Assembly (NCBI RefSeq): GCF_008330945.1
Contig: NZ_CP043488.1
Location: 992,001-1,056,000, forward strand
Length of the DNA stretch: 64,000 nt
Direction of reading: 5' to 3'
DNA from: Labrys sp. KNU-23
GTDB lineage: Bacteria; Pseudomonadota; Alphaproteobacteria; Rhizobiales; Labraceae
This document shows positions 52,620 through 62,933 of the stretch, piece after piece (within the stretch, counting starts at the first letter, position 1; each line of letters begins with the position of its first letter). A program made the translations under genes and the position numbers. The notes under the pieces are model-generated. The model saw only the letters and a list, made by a program, of their open reading frames with translations. It searched no databases and was not told the DNA's origin.

Positions 52620-52982
52620 ATGACGAAATTCACCGAAGACCATGAATGGCTCGACATCGCCGACGGCATCGCCACGGTCGGCATTACCGGTCATGCCGCC
52701 GAGCAGCTCGGCGACCTCGTCTTCGTCGAGTTGCCCGGTGTCGGCAAGCGCTTGTCGAAGGGCGATGTCGCGGCAACGGTCGAGTCCGTCAAGGCCGCCT
52801 CTGACGTCTATTGCCCGCTCGACGGCGAGATCGTCGAGGTAAACGAGGCCATCGTCAATGACCCGTCCCTCGTCAACTCCGATCCGCAGGCCGGTGGCTG
52901 GTTCTTCCGTCTCAAGCTCGCCAATACCGACGACGCGGCCGGCCTGATGGACGAAGCCGCCTACAAGGCCCATATCGGCTAG
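52620..52982 (+). CDS. gcvH: Glycine cleavage H protein
   Basis: A 120-residue lipoyl-carrying protein. Start [20 protein letters not shown], with the lipoylated lysine in [15 protein letters not shown]. It carries the aminomethyl group among P, T and L proteins. Ten bases after gcvT and in the same transcript. A repeat-rich gap separates it from gcvP. Confidence 0.96.
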   Translation: MTKFTEDHEWLDIADGIATVGITGHAAEQLGDLVFVELPGVGKRLSKGDVAATVESVKAASDVYCPLDGEIVEVNEAIVNDPSLVNSDPQAGGWFFRLKLANTDDAAGLMDEAAYKAHIG

Positions 52983-52996
52983 AGCATTTTGTGATC

Positions 52997-53052
52997 TGAC
53001 GAAATCGTCAAGGATCGCAAAGACGCTCAAGCCAATTCTTTGAATTGGCTTG
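52997..53052. repeat. Palindromic intergenic repeat between gcvH and gcvP
   Basis: Two dyads: TGACGA-AA-TCGTCA (52997-53010) and CAAGCCAATTC-TTT-GAATTGGCTTG (53028-53052). This resembles the dispersed palindromic elements common in Rhizobiales genomes. It lies inside the gcv operon. Confidence 0.6.
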
Positions 53053-53115
53053 GAAACAAGGAGTTAGAGCAAACAAGCGTTCGGTCTCGAATGCGCTTTG
53101 CTCTGAGAGGGCACG

Positions 53116-55962
53116 ATGTCTCACACCGAAACCACCTACGATCCCTATGATTTTGCCAACAGGCGGCATATCGGCCCCTCCCCGGCTGAAATGACCGAGA
53201 TGCTGAAGGCTGTCGGCGCAGACAGCCTCGATGGACTGATCGATGCCATCGTGCCGGCAGGCATCCGCCAGAAGGCGCCGCTCGTCTGGGGGCCAGCGCT
53301 GTCCGAGCACGGCGTGCTCAACCGCCTGCGCGAGGTCGCCGACAAGAACCGCGTGATGATCTCCCTGATCGGCCAGGGCTATTACGGCACCGTCACGCCG
53401 CCCGCGATCCAGCGCAACATCTTCGAGAACCCCGCCTGGTACACGGCCTACACGCCCTATCAGCCCGAAATCAGCCAGGGGCGCCTCGAGGCTCTCTTGA
53501 ACTTCCAGACCATGATCTCGGACCTCACCGCGCTCGACGTCGCCAACGCCTCGTTGCTGGACGAAGGCACGGCCGCGGCCGAGGCGATGGCGCTGTGCCG
53601 GCGTTCCGCCAAGTCCAAGGCCAATGCCTTTTTCGTCGATCACCATTGCCATCCCCAGACCATTGCGGTGATCGAGACCCGCGCCGCCGCACTCGGCTGG
53701 CAGATCGTGGTCGGCGATCCCTTCGCCGATCTCGATCCGACAAGCGTGTTCGGTGCGATCTTCCAATATCCCGGCACCTACGGCCATGTGCATGACTTCA
53801 CCGGCGTGATCGAGGCGCTGCACGGCGCCGAGGCCCTGGCCTGCGTCGCCGCCGACCCGCTCGCCCTGACCATTCTCAAGGCGCCCGGCGAGATGGGTGC
53901 CGACATCGCCATCGGCTCGACCCAGCGCTTCGGCGTGCCGATGGGCTATGGCGGCCCGCATGCCGCCTATATGGCGGTCCGCGACGCGCTCAAGCGCAGC
54001 ATGCCCGGCCGCATCGTCGGCGTTTCGATCGACGCGCGCGGCAACCGCGCCTATCGCCTGTCGCTGCAGACGCGCGAACAGCATATCCGCCGCGAAAAGG
54101 CGACCTCGAATGTCTGCACCGCCCAGGCGCTGCTGGCGGTGATGGCTTCGATGTATGCGGTGTTCCATGGCCCGACCGGGCTCAGGGCGATCGCCGAGCG
54201 CGTCCATCGCAAGATGGTGCGGCTGGTCAAGGGCCTGGAAAGCCAGGGCTACAAGGTCGAGCCGTCGACCTTCTTCGACACCGTGACGGTGGAGGTCGGC
54301 GCGGTCCAGGGCGCCATCCTGAAATCCGCCGAGGCCGAAGGCATCAATCTGCGCCGGGTCGGCACCAGCAAGATCGGCATCGCCTATGACGAGCGCACCC
54401 GCCGCAGCCATACCGAAGCAATCTGGCGCGCCTTCGGCATCGAGCGCAGGGATGACGACCTCGCCCATGAATACCGCCTTCCCGATGCCCTGGAGCGGAC
54501 ATCAGCCTATCTGACCCATCCGATCTTCCATCTGAACCGGGCCGAAGCCGAGATGACGCGCTATATGCGCCGTCTCGCCGATCGCGATCTCGCCCTCGAC
54601 CGTTCGATGATCCCGCTCGGCTCCTGCACCATGAAGCTGAACGCTACTGCCGAGATGACGGCGCTGAGCTGGCCGGAATTTGCCGACGTGCACCCCTTCG
54701 CGCCCGATGGCCAGACCCAGGGCTATGCCGAGGCGATCGCCGATCTGGAGCGCAAGCTTTGTCAGATTACCGGCTATGACGCCTTCTCGATGCAGCCCAA
54801 TTCCGGCGCGCAGGGCGAATATGCCGGCCTCTTGACCATCCAGGCCTATCACCAGGCGCGCGGCGACCATCATCGCGACGTCTGCCTGATCCCGACCTCG
54901 GCCCATGGCACCAATCCCGCCTCCGCGCAGATGTGCGGCATGAAGGTTGTGGTGGTCGGCGCGGCCGCCAATGGCGATATCGACCTCGCCGATTTCCGTG
55001 CCAAGGCGGAGACCCACTCGGCCAACCTTGCCGCCTGCATGATCACCTATCCCTCGACCCATGGCGTGTTCGAGGAGACGGTGCGCGAGATCTGCGAGAT
55101 CACCCACGCCCATGGCGGCCAGGTCTATCTCGACGGCGCCAACATGAACGCCATGGTCGGGCTGGCCCGCCCCGGCGACATCGGCTCCGACGTCAGCCAT
55201 CTCAACCTGCACAAGACCTTTGCCATCCCGCATGGCGGCGGCGGTCCGGGCATGGGGCCGATCGGCGTGAAGTCGCATCTGGCAGCCTACCTGCCGACCC
55301 TGCCGCAAAGCGGCGAGAAGGGCGCGGTATCCTCGGCGCCCTATGGCTCGGCCTCGATCCTGCTGATCTCCTGGGCCTATTGCCTCATGATGGGCGGCGA
55401 GGGCCTGACCCAGGCGACCAAGGTGGCAATCCTCAACGCCAACTACATCGCCAGCCGCCTCTCGACCTCCTATCCGATCCTCTATTCGGCCAAGGGCCGG
55501 GTGGCGCATGAGTGCATCCTCGACACCCGCGTGCTCAAGGATCGGGCCGGCGTGAGCGTCGACGACATCGCCAAGCGGCTGATCGATTGCGGCTTCCATG
55601 CCCCGACCATGAGCTGGCCGGTGGCGGGCACGCTGATGGTGGAGCCGACGGAGAGCGAACCCAAGGCGGAACTCGACCGCTTCATCGCGGCCATGCTCGG
55701 CATCGCTGCGGAGGCCGAGGCGATCGTGGCGGGTGAGCTCGATCCTGAGGACAACCCGCTCAAGCACGCTCCGCACACCGTCGAGGATCTGGTGGGCGAG
55801 TGGAACCGGTCCTATAGCCGCGAGATCGCCTGCTATCCGGCCGGCGCCTTCCGGGTCGACAAATATTGGTCGCCGGTCAACCGCGTCGACAATGTCTATG
55901 GCGACCGCAACCTGGTCTGTTCCTGCCCACCGCTCGAAAGCTATGTCGAGGCGGCTGAATAA
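53116..55962 (+). CDS. gcvP: Glycine dehydrogenase (decarboxylating), P protein
   Basis: A 948-residue PLP enzyme decarboxylating glycine and passing aminomethyl to the H protein. The fused two-half form: N-terminal half with [38 protein letters not shown]; the PLP lysine lies in the C-half stretch [20 protein letters not shown]. Length is normal. It is 133 bases after gcvH across repeats. The lipoamide dehydrogenase (L protein) is not in the window. Confidence 0.95.
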   Translation: MSHTETTYDPYDFANRRHIGPSPAEMTEMLKAVGADSLDGLIDAIVPAGIRQKAPLVWGPALSEHGVLNRLREVADKNRVMISLIGQGYYGTVTPPAIQRNIFENPAWYTAYTPYQPEISQGRLEALLNFQTMISDLTALDVANASLLDEGTAAAEAMALCRRSAKSKANAFFVDHHCHPQTIAVIETRAAALGWQIVVGDPFADLDPTSVFGAIFQYPGTYGHVHDFTGVIEALHGAEALACVAADPLALTILKAPGEMGADIAIGSTQRFGVPMGYGGPHAAYMAVRDALKRSMPGRIVGVSIDARGNRAYRLSLQTREQHIRREKATSNVCTAQALLAVMASMYAVFHGPTGLRAIAERVHRKMVRLVKGLESQGYKVEPSTFFDTVTVEVGAVQGAILKSAEAEGINLRRVGTSKIGIAYDERTRRSHTEAIWRAFGIERRDDDLAHEYRLPDALERTSAYLTHPIFHLNRAEAEMTRYMRRLADRDLALDRSMIPLGSCTMKLNATAEMTALSWPEFADVHPFAPDGQTQGYAEAIADLERKLCQITGYDAFSMQPNSGAQGEYAGLLTIQAYHQARGDHHRDVCLIPTSAHGTNPASAQMCGMKVVVVGAAANGDIDLADFRAKAETHSANLAACMITYPSTHGVFEETVREICEITHAHGGQVYLDGANMNAMVGLARPGDIGSDVSHLNLHKTFAIPHGGGGPGMGPIGVKSHLAAYLPTLPQSGEKGAVSSAPYGSASILLISWAYCLMMGGEGLTQATKVAILNANYIASRLSTSYPILYSAKGRVAHECILDTRVLKDRAGVSVDDIAKRLIDCGFHAPTMSWPVAGTLMVEPTESEPKAELDRFIAAMLGIAAEAEAIVAGELDPEDNPLKHAPHTVEDLVGEWNRSYSREIACYPAGAFRVDKYWSPVNRVDNVYGDRNLVCSCPPLESYVEAAE

Positions 55963-55974
55963 GGGCTAGAGCAA

Positions 55975-56066
55975 AGTGCGATTTCCATGAATCGCACTGT
56001 AACTCTAACTCTTTGTTTTGACGCGTTTTCTTAATCGAAAAGTGTATCAACTTTTCTGGAAAACGC
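55975..56066. repeat. Palindromic repeats between gcvP and sdaA
   Basis: AGTGCGATT-TCCATG-AATCGCACT (55975-55998) is a perfect 9-bp hairpin. GCGTTTTC (56023-56030) and GAAAACGC (56059-56066) enclose AAAAG...CTTTT (56038-56055), forming a second hairpin. The same TAGAGCA-type flank appears after gcvH (52981), so both gaps carry one repeat family. Confidence 0.65.
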
Positions 56067-56129
56067 TTTAACGACCACGCTGGATGCAGGCGATCTTCGG
56101 GATCGCCTGCCTTGAGTAGAGAGCCAGGC

Positions 56130-57536
56130 ATGTTTCTGTCGATTTTCGACATCTTCAAGATCGGCATCGGGCCGTCCTCGTCCCACACGATGGGACCGAT
56201 GGTGGCGGCGGGGCGCTTCCTGGACGAATTGAGGGTTCTGGTGGAGCTCAAACCCGCCATGACGGACCTGCGGCTCAAGGTCAGCCTGCACGGTTCGCTC
56301 GCCTTCACCGGCCACGGCCATGCCACCGACCGGGCCGTCATCCTGGGACTGATGGGATTCCTGCCTGCCACCATCGACCCGGACCTGGCACAGGAAAAGG
56401 AAGCCGAGCTCCGCCAGGCGGGCGTGATCAGACTTCCCGGCCTGCCGCCGCTCACCTTTGTCCCCGACACCGACCTCGTCTTCGACTATGGTCCGCCTCT
56501 GCCCGGCCATGCCAATGGCCTGGTCCTCGCCGCCACGGATGCGAATGGCGAGCTGCTTCTCAGCCGGACCTATTATTCGATCGGCGGCGGCTTCGTCCTG
56601 TCGGCCGAAGAGCTCGAAGCCCAGCGCAACAGGGATGCGGCCTCATCCGACGAACCGGGGGCGCTCGGCTTTCCCTATCCCTTCAGCACGGCTGCCGAAA
56701 TGCTGGCGATGGGGGCTTCCTCCAATCTCAGCATCGCCGAGATGAAGCGGGCCAATGAGCACCTCGTCTATGGCGACACGCTGGACGACAGGCTCGATGC
56801 GATCTGGGCTGCGATGGATGGTTGCATCGATCGCGGCTTGCGGCAGGACGGCATCCTCCCGGGTGGCCTGTCGGTGCGGCGCCGTGCACACACCATTCAC
56901 CAGCAGCTCCTGGCCGAACAGGGCCGCAATCTCGAACAGCCCCATGTCGTCAATGACTGGATCTCGATCTATGCCATGGCGGTCAACGAGGAGAACGCCG
57001 CCGGCGGACGCGTCGTCACCTCGCCCACCAACGGGGCGGCCGGCGTGGTGCCGGCCGTGATCCGCTATTACCGCGACCATTGCCGCGGCTCGAGCCATGA
57101 AGGCATCCGCGATTTTCTGTTGGTCGCCGCCGCCATCGGCGGCATCATCAAGTACAACGCCTCGATCTCGGGCGCCGAGGTCGGCTGCCAGGGCGAGGTC
57201 GGATCGGCTTCGGCCATGGCGGCGGCAGGCCTCTGCGCTGCGCTCGGCGGCTCCAACGAACAGGTGGAGAACGCGGCTGAAATCGCGCTGGAACACCATC
57301 TGGGCATGACCTGCGATCCGGCCAAGGGCCTGGTTCAGGTGCCGTGCATCGAGCGCAATGGGCTCGGCGCGATCAAGGCGGTGAGCGCCGCCAGCCTGGC
57401 CTTGCGCGGTGACGGCAAGCATTTCATGCCGCTCGACAATTGCATCGAGACGATGCGCCAGACCGGCATCGACATGAATCTCAAATACAAGGAGACCTCG
57501 ACCGGCGGGCTCGCCGTCAACCTGCCGGAGTGCTGA
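56130..57536 (+). CDS. sdaA: L-serine ammonia-lyase (SdaA type)
   Basis: A 468-residue iron-sulfur L-serine deaminase making pyruvate and ammonia. The N-terminal domain begins [20 protein letters not shown] (the SSSHT motif), and the catalytic domain holds [40 protein letters not shown] and [19 protein letters not shown] with conserved cysteines. ATG 56130 follows AGAGCCAGG; TTG 56112 is an in-frame alternative. Next to gcv, it would use serine formed from glycine or drain excess serine. Confidence 0.93.
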   Translation: MFLSIFDIFKIGIGPSSSHTMGPMVAAGRFLDELRVLVELKPAMTDLRLKVSLHGSLAFTGHGHATDRAVILGLMGFLPATIDPDLAQEKEAELRQAGVIRLPGLPPLTFVPDTDLVFDYGPPLPGHANGLVLAATDANGELLLSRTYYSIGGGFVLSAEELEAQRNRDAASSDEPGALGFPYPFSTAAEMLAMGASSNLSIAEMKRANEHLVYGDTLDDRLDAIWAAMDGCIDRGLRQDGILPGGLSVRRRAHTIHQQLLAEQGRNLEQPHVVNDWISIYAMAVNEENAAGGRVVTSPTNGAAGVVPAVIRYYRDHCRGSSHEGIRDFLLVAAAIGGIIKYNASISGAEVGCQGEVGSASAMAAAGLCAALGGSNEQVENAAEIALEHHLGMTCDPAKGLVQVPCIERNGLGAIKAVSAASLALRGDGKHFMPLDNCIETMRQTGIDMNLKYKETSTGGLAVNLPEC

Positions 57537-57612
57537 GAGCCGGCGAGGCGAGTTGCACGGAACGAAGGCGTTGCTCTCTACACGCCACTCTGCCGCCGCC
57601 GTGGAGCCTGGC

Positions 57613-58572
57613 TCACTCCTTCTTGGCCGCGAAGGCGTCGAGCGTGTGTTCGGCGCTGGCGATGGTGGGGGTGGCGACCTCCCCGGAGTCGAGATAGAGA
57701 ATGCGCCCTTCCCGCGCCGGCTTGAGGAACTTGTCCCAGCCCGGCATGATCTTGCCGAGCCGGGCGCGTATCGCCGCTTCCGAGCGGTCCTTCTCGGCAT
57801 AGCTGTTCATGATCACCAGCAGGTCGGGATCGACCCGCCCGAAGATCTCCGGGCTCAGCGGCGTGGCGAAGATCGAGCCGAGGCCCTTGCCCACCCCCAT
57901 GCCGTCCACCTTGGCCGGGTTATAGCCGAGATCCTCCAGGGCCTGGATGGCGCCCGAGATTTCACCGACCAGATTGACCTGGTCATGCACGATGACGGCC
58001 ATATAGGTCCGCTCCCGCTCGCTGGGTGGTAGCTTGACCTTGAGGGCGGCGACCCGGTCGAGATAGGCCTTTTTGCGCGCTGCGAATGCATCCTGCCGGC
58101 CAAGAAGCCTGGCCAGATCCTCCTCGACGCCGATACCGCGCGTCCTGCCGGTGCTGGCCTTCTGCAGATAGACCGGCGCGATCGCCGAAAGCTGGCCGGC
58201 CTTGTCGACATCGCGCTCGGTGCCGATGATCAGGTCCGGATCGAGCTTGCGCACCTTTTCCAGATCGATCTGCCCGACCGCTCCGATGCCGGTCGGCTTG
58301 GGGCCTTTTCTCGCCAGCACCGTATCGATGAAGTCGACGGCGGTCAGCATCCGCCCGTCTTCGGAGCGGCCATAGCTGCCGGTGATGTCGACGCCGAGGT
58401 CCAGGAGCGGCAGCCCCAGAAGGGGTTCATGCAGCACGATGATCCGTTTCGGGTCCTGGGGAATGGAGACGGCGCGACCGGTGTCGTCGGTCACAGCCCG
58501 ATCCGCAGCCAAAGCCATCTGTGCCGCCAGCATGGCCGGGATCAAAACGGCCCATCGCATGGTCTTGCGCAT
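57613..58572 (-). CDS. Iron-siderophore ABC transporter binding protein
   Basis: A 319-residue periplasmic protein (FecB/FepB type). A cleavable signal peptide (MRKTMRWAVLIPAMLAAQMA, cut after ALA) has no lipobox cysteine. The mature part begins VTDDTGRAVSIPQDPKRIIV, a hallmark of siderophore-binding proteins; LDPDLIIGTERDVDKAGQLS follows. AAAGGCAAG precedes the ATG. It is the last gene of the operon ATPase-permease-permease-binding protein. Substrate unknown; a ferric catecholate is plausible given the neighbouring siderophore genes. Confidence 0.88.
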   Translation of the reverse strand: MRKTMRWAVLIPAMLAAQMALAADRAVTDDTGRAVSIPQDPKRIIVLHEPLLGLPLLDLGVDITGSYGRSEDGRMLTAVDFIDTVLARKGPKPTGIGAVGQIDLEKVRKLDPDLIIGTERDVDKAGQLSAIAPVYLQKASTGRTRGIGVEEDLARLLGRQDAFAARKKAYLDRVAALKVKLPPSERERTYMAVIVHDQVNLVGEISGAIQALEDLGYNPAKVDGMGVGKGLGSIFATPLSPEIFGRVDPDLLVIMNSYAEKDRSEAAIRARLGKIMPGWDKFLKPAREGRILYLDSGEVATPTIASAEHTLDAFAAKKE

Positions 58573-58583
58573 GATCTTGCCTT

Positions 58584-59648
58584 TCAGTGTGTCCGAAACA
58601 GTTTGAGCGCCCTCAGGCGCAGGGAGAGGATGAAGAGCGGCACACCGACCAGAGTGAGGCTCAGCCCGAGCGGCATGGCGATCTCGCCGGCTACCGCCCG
58701 CGTCAACCCGTCGGCCGATATCACCAGAACCCCGCCCATCAGCCCGGCCAGGAACAGTCTTGCCCGCGCCAGCGTGGGTGAGAGGAAGCCGACGAGCTGG
58801 GGAGCCAGTACACCCAGGAACATCAGCGGGCCCACAGCGGTGACGGCGGCCGCGCCCAGCAGCACTGCGAGCACGAGCACGATCGGCCTCGACCAACCGA
58901 TCGGCTCGCCCAGAGCAAGCGCCATCTCCTCGCCGAGCTCGTAGGGGCCGAGCGCGTGCCCGGCCAGGAAGGCGACGGGCAGGCTGAGCAGGAACCAGGG
59001 AGCCAGGGCGGCGATCCCGGTCCAACTCGCCTGGAACAGCGATCCCGCCAACCAGCTCGACAGGGCGTAGGATGTCTCGCTCGGCGTGTAGAGGATGAGC
59101 AGGGAAGCGATGGAGGACAGAACGGTCTCGATCGCGATGCCCATCAAGAGGATGGCGAGGCCGTTCGAACGCTCGCGCCCGACCAGGATAAGCAGGGCCA
59201 GGGCCACGCCGAGCCCTCCGCCCAGCGCCGCCAGTGGGATCAGGGCCTTCGATGCGGTCGGAGCATAGATCAGGAGCAGCATGATCATGATCATCGAGCC
59301 CTGGCTGAGCCCCAGCAGGCCGGGATCGGCGAGAGGATTGCGTGTGAGTGATTGCAGCATCGAAGCCGCCATCGCCACCAGCCAGCCGGCGAGAAAACCT
59401 GTGAGGATGCGGGGCAGCCGGACATCCCACAAGGCATAGGCCTTGTCGGGATCGAGCGGGGCAGCGCCGAGGGCAGCGGCAAGGTCCCCCAGCCCCGCTT
59501 TGATCGATCCCATGCCCAGGGACAATGCCGCCAGGGCGATGGCGGTCACGATCAGGAAGAAGCCGGCATAGAGATTGCCAAGCCGGATCTGCAGGCCACC
59601 AGGCCAACGCAGCACGGCCTTGCCGTCGACAGCCCGCGCCAGCTTCAC
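58584..59648 (-). CDS. Iron-siderophore ABC permease (FecCD family, second)
   Basis: A 354-residue FecCD permease with about ten helices. Signatures: LWDVRLPRILTGFLAGWLVA, MLQSLTRNPLADPGLLGLSQ (contact loop), and GPLMFLGVLAPQLVGF. The start is GTG 59648 because AAGGAG stands 7 bases upstream and it overlaps the stop of the first permease (GTGA). It pairs with the product of 59645-60658 to form the membrane channel. Confidence 0.9.
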   Translation of the reverse strand: MKLARAVDGKAVLRWPGGLQIRLGNLYAGFFLIVTAIALAALSLGMGSIKAGLGDLAAALGAAPLDPDKAYALWDVRLPRILTGFLAGWLVAMAASMLQSLTRNPLADPGLLGLSQGSMIMIMLLLIYAPTASKALIPLAALGGGLGVALALLILVGRERSNGLAILLMGIAIETVLSSIASLLILYTPSETSYALSSWLAGSLFQASWTGIAALAPWFLLSLPVAFLAGHALGPYELGEEMALALGEPIGWSRPIVLVLAVLLGAAAVTAVGPLMFLGVLAPQLVGFLSPTLARARLFLAGLMGGVLVISADGLTRAVAGEIAMPLGLSLTLVGVPLFILSLRLRALKLFRTH

Positions 59649-60658
59649 GACGGGCTCCTTGCGGCCGTGCCGAGATAATAGCGCCGGACGATCAGGGCGA
59701 AGACCACGCCGCCCATCAGGTCCAGGAGCACGCCGGTGTGCAGGACATAGGGCTTGAAGGCCTCGCGCGCGGCAAGGTCGGCGAGCAGGCACAGGCCTGC
59801 GCCACAGACGGCGCAGGCCGGCAGGCCAAACTTGAATCCCCCGCCGACGAAGGGACGGACGAGATGCGGCACCACCAGGCCGACGAAGCCGATCGGCCCG
59901 CAGATCGCCACGGCCGAACCGGCAGCGCAAGCCACGGCTGTCAAGGCGAGGCGCCAAACCAGGGTGACGTCGACACCGAGCGAGGCCGCCTTGCCGTCGC
60001 CCAGAGCGATCAAGGTGAGCGGCCGTGCCAGCAATTGCAGCCCGACCAGGGCGATCGGGCCGATCCACCAGAAGCGCAGCAGGCGGTCGGCATAGACATG
60101 GTTGATGTTGCCGTTCACCCAGCCGAGGAAATCCATGCGCCGGGCCGGATCGGAGAGAAGGAACGCGTTGGCTATGCCGATGAAGAACATCGAGACCAGC
60201 GCGCCGGCCAGAATGAGCGCCAGGCCACGCGGATCATGCGAGAGCCCGGCGAGCCGTGCCACCGTAAGGCTGGCGGCGAAACCGATTAGGGCACCGGCCA
60301 GGGCGGCGAGGCCCTGGGCCTCGAGGCTGAAATCGAACAGATAGGCGCCGGCGATGACGAAGGCCGTCGCGCCAGCATTGATCCCCAGGGTCGAGGGGGA
60401 AGCGAGCGGGTTACGGGTCAATCCCTGCAGCACCAGGCCGCCGCAAGCCGTCGCCGCGCCCGCATAGATCGCGATCAGCGCCCGCGGCAGCCTTTGATAG
60501 ATCACGACGTAGTCGTCATAGCTCGCCGGCTCGAAGCGCAGGACGGCTCCCGCCACTTCAGGCAGCGCAATGGCTTCGGCTCCCAAGCTCAAAGTGGCGA
60601 TGAAGAGTAGGATGAGCACGGCAACCGCGCCACCGAGAAACAGCCAACGCCGGATCAT
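59645..60658 (-). CDS. Iron-siderophore ABC permease (FecCD family, first)
   Basis: A 337-residue FecCD permease. Motifs: YQRLPRALIAIYAGAATACG, LQGLTRNPLASPSTLGINAG and GPIGFVGLVVPHLVRPFVGG. It overlaps the ATPase gene by 4 bases and the second permease gene by 4 bases. Each of the two permeases is a distinct subunit of a FecCDE-type importer. Confidence 0.92.
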   Translation of the reverse strand: MIRRWLFLGGAVAVLILLFIATLSLGAEAIALPEVAGAVLRFEPASYDDYVVIYQRLPRALIAIYAGAATACGGLVLQGLTRNPLASPSTLGINAGATAFVIAGAYLFDFSLEAQGLAALAGALIGFAASLTVARLAGLSHDPRGLALILAGALVSMFFIGIANAFLLSDPARRMDFLGWVNGNINHVYADRLLRFWWIGPIALVGLQLLARPLTLIALGDGKAASLGVDVTLVWRLALTAVACAAGSAVAICGPIGFVGLVVPHLVRPFVGGGFKFGLPACAVCGAGLCLLADLAAREAFKPYVLHTGVLLDLMGGVVFALIVRRYYLGTAARSPS

Positions 60659-61458
60659 GCTGCGACCGGCTTTTCCGCTTGTGTGCGCGGCAGGCAGACG
60701 AGCCGGCCCTGCCGCTCGAAGATCTCGACGTCGAGATCAAAGACCTGCCCGACATTGCTGGAGGTCATCACCTGCCCGGCCGGTCCCTTGGCCACGACCT
60801 GCCCGTCATGCAGCATGATCACTTCATCGGCGAAGGTCGTCGCCAGATTGATATCGTGCAGCACCATCACGATGGTCTTGCCTTGCTTGAGGGCGAGGCT
60901 CTGCACCAGTCCCAGCACGGCATATTGATATTTCAGATCGAGATGGTTCACCGGCTCGTCCATCAGGATGATGGGCGTGTCCTGGGCCAGCACCATGGCG
61001 ATCCAGGCGCGCTGCCTTTGGCCGCCGGAGAGCGAGGTGAGCGGCCGATGTGCCATGTCGGCAAGGCCTACTCTCTCGAGGGCCTGTCGAAACAACAGCC
61101 GGTCACGCACGCTCGGGCCGGTGATCGGGGACGTGCGGGCATAGCCGGCCAGCTCGATGAGCTCGCCCAGCGTCATATAATCGGGGCAATGACTATCCTG
61201 CGGCAGATAGGCAATCTCGCGGGCGAGCGCCTTCCGCCCGATGGCCGTGACGGGCCTTCCCGCCAGGGTGATCTCGCCGGCGCTCAGGGGCAAGAAACCC
61301 ATGATCGCCTTCAGCAGGGTCGATTTTCCGCAGCCATTCGGCCCGATCAGGACGTTCAGGCGCCCGGGCTCGAAATCAACCGACACCCCTCGCAAGACAG
61401 GATGCCCGCCATAGCCGGCCACCACATTGTTCGTCCTGAGCACCGTGTAATCATCCAA
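60655..61458 (-). CDS. Iron-siderophore ABC ATP-binding protein (FecE type)
   Basis: A 267-residue ATPase energising the importer. Walker A IGPNGCGKSTLLKAI, signature LSGGQRQRAWIAM, Walker B TPIILMDEPVNHLDLKYQ. It opens the minus-strand operon; its start is 121 bases from the start of the divergent monooxygenase gene. The gap has AT-rich dyads. Confidence 0.94.
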   Translation of the reverse strand: MDDYTVLRTNNVVAGYGGHPVLRGVSVDFEPGRLNVLIGPNGCGKSTLLKAIMGFLPLSAGEITLAGRPVTAIGRKALAREIAYLPQDSHCPDYMTLGELIELAGYARTSPITGPSVRDRLLFRQALERVGLADMAHRPLTSLSGGQRQRAWIAMVLAQDTPIILMDEPVNHLDLKYQYAVLGLVQSLALKQGKTIVMVLHDINLATTFADEVIMLHDGQVVAKGPAGQVMTSSNVGQVFDLDVEIFERQGRLVCLPRTQAEKPVAA

Positions 61459-61504
61459 CGCAAATCACGCTTGAATGCAGATTAAGTTACGGTAAATCAT
61501 CACG

Positions 61505-61524
61505 CAATTCTAAAATCGAAATTG
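61505..61524. promoter_or_regulatory. AT-rich dyad in the divergent iron-import promoter
   Basis: CAATT and AATTG flank CTAAAATCGA in the gap between the ABC ATPase gene and the monooxygenase gene. TTCTAAA recalls half of an Irr (ICE) box, but no full copy is visible. Position fits an iron-responsive operator. Confidence 0.3.
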
Positions 61525-61579
61525 AGATACTTTATAATAATTCAACCTTGCACCGATTAGACACCGGATAGAATAGAGT

Positions 61580-62896
61580 ATGACAATGACAAGAAGACTG
61601 CATGTCGGTGTTTCTCTGGCTCCAACCTGGCTGAGCGGAGATGGCTGGCGGCGCCTAGACAGCAATATTGAGAATATCTACTCTGAAGAGCTCTATCTGG
61701 ATATTGCCAAGCGAGCGGAGGCAGCCAAGCTCGATTTCGTCTTCCGGCCCGACACCCTCTTTCTCGATCCCCAGGCGCTTGAAACCGGCCCCGGCTTCGG
61801 TAGTCTCGATCCCACCATCCTGCTGGCGGCCATGGTGCGCGAAACCAGCCATGTCGGCCTGCTCACCACCATCTCCACCACCTTCAATTCGCCCTATGTG
61901 GTGGCGCGCCAGTTGCAATCCCTCAACTGGCTGAGCAAGGGCCGGGTCGGCTGGAACATCGTCACGGCACTAGACGGCAACGAGAATTTTGGCCTGCCCG
62001 CCATGCCTTCGGCCGGGGAACGGTATGCACGTGCAGCCGAATTCACACAGGTCGTGCGCCGGCTCTGGGCCAGCTATCCGCAGGACGCCCTGAAGCAGGA
62101 TCGCGAGAGCGGCCGCTATGCCGTTTCAGCCCTCGTACAGCCGATCGATCACGTGGGCGCCCGTTTCAGCGTCAAGGGGCCGCTCAATCTGCCGGCCTAT
62201 GGCACATCCCCGATTCCGCTGATCCAGGCCGGCGCCTCGCCGACGGGGCGCGACTTCGCTGCTTGCGTCGCCGACGCTATTTTCGCCTCGACCCCGGACA
62301 TGGCGGCCGCGCTGGAATTGCGCACCGATCTCAGGCAACGCGCGCTAGGTCATGGCCGCAGGGCCGACGATATCCGCGTCCTGCCCGGACTCAGCCTTTT
62401 CCTCGCCCCCAACCGCGCCGAGGCACACGAGCTTTTCGCTGAGACCCATGCCCGTGCCGATATCGGCCGCAAGATCGCGGCGATCCGGGACATGACCGGC
62501 CTCGACCTCTCGCACTGGCCTGATGACCGGCGCGTCTCCGCCGCCGATATGCCTGAGGTGGCGCCGGCATTGCGAAGCCGCACCCATGCCGACCTCCTGC
62601 TTCGCCTGATCCGCAACGAAAAGCCAACGGTCGCCGAGTTGCTGACCCGCCCCGAGGTGATTGGCTCGGCGCATTGGCGCGTCATCGGAACGGTGGAGGA
62701 TGCAGTCGAACAGATCAGGCAGTGGGCCGGTGCCGGCGCTATCGACGGCTTCATCATCCTGCCGGGCGGATCGGTCGAGGCGCTGAGGCTGGCACTCGAT
62801 GACCTGATGCCCCGGCTGGTCGAAGCCCGCTTGTTCCGCGATGAATACCGCGGATCCACCTTTGCCGATCACCTCAAGGACGATGGCGACGCCTGA
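61580..62896 (+). CDS. LLM-class flavin monooxygenase (NtaA/SnaA/DszA type)
   Basis: A 438-residue FMN-dependent monooxygenase of the nitrilotriacetate/pristinamycin monooxygenase family. Motifs: LDFVFRPDTLFLDPQ, ARQLQSLNWLSKGRVGWNIV, AGERYARAAEFTQVVRRLW, LIQAGASPTGRDFA (FMN phosphate loop). ATG 61580 or 61586 starts it. Family members use reduced FMN from a separate reductase to oxidise chelators, sulfur compounds or long-chain alkanes. Its divergence from a siderophore importer suggests it acts on an imported chelator or siderophore, but no reductase is adjacent. Confidence 0.85.
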   Translation: MTMTRRLHVGVSLAPTWLSGDGWRRLDSNIENIYSEELYLDIAKRAEAAKLDFVFRPDTLFLDPQALETGPGFGSLDPTILLAAMVRETSHVGLLTTISTTFNSPYVVARQLQSLNWLSKGRVGWNIVTALDGNENFGLPAMPSAGERYARAAEFTQVVRRLWASYPQDALKQDRESGRYAVSALVQPIDHVGARFSVKGPLNLPAYGTSPIPLIQAGASPTGRDFAACVADAIFASTPDMAAALELRTDLRQRALGHGRRADDIRVLPGLSLFLAPNRAEAHELFAETHARADIGRKIAAIRDMTGLDLSHWPDDRRVSAADMPEVAPALRSRTHADLLLRLIRNEKPTVAELLTRPEVIGSAHWRVIGTVEDAVEQIRQWAGAGAIDGFIILPGGSVEALRLALDDLMPRLVEARLFRDEYRGSTFADHLKDDGDA

Positions 62897-62933
62897 AGAT
62901 CAGCATACCGGGACCATGCCTCCGCCTGCTGTC

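Noticed and set aside
57613..59607. Single 664-codon reading across binding protein and permease
   Set aside because: Only the part from ATG 58572 encodes the binding protein; the upstream part is the wrong frame of the permease gene.
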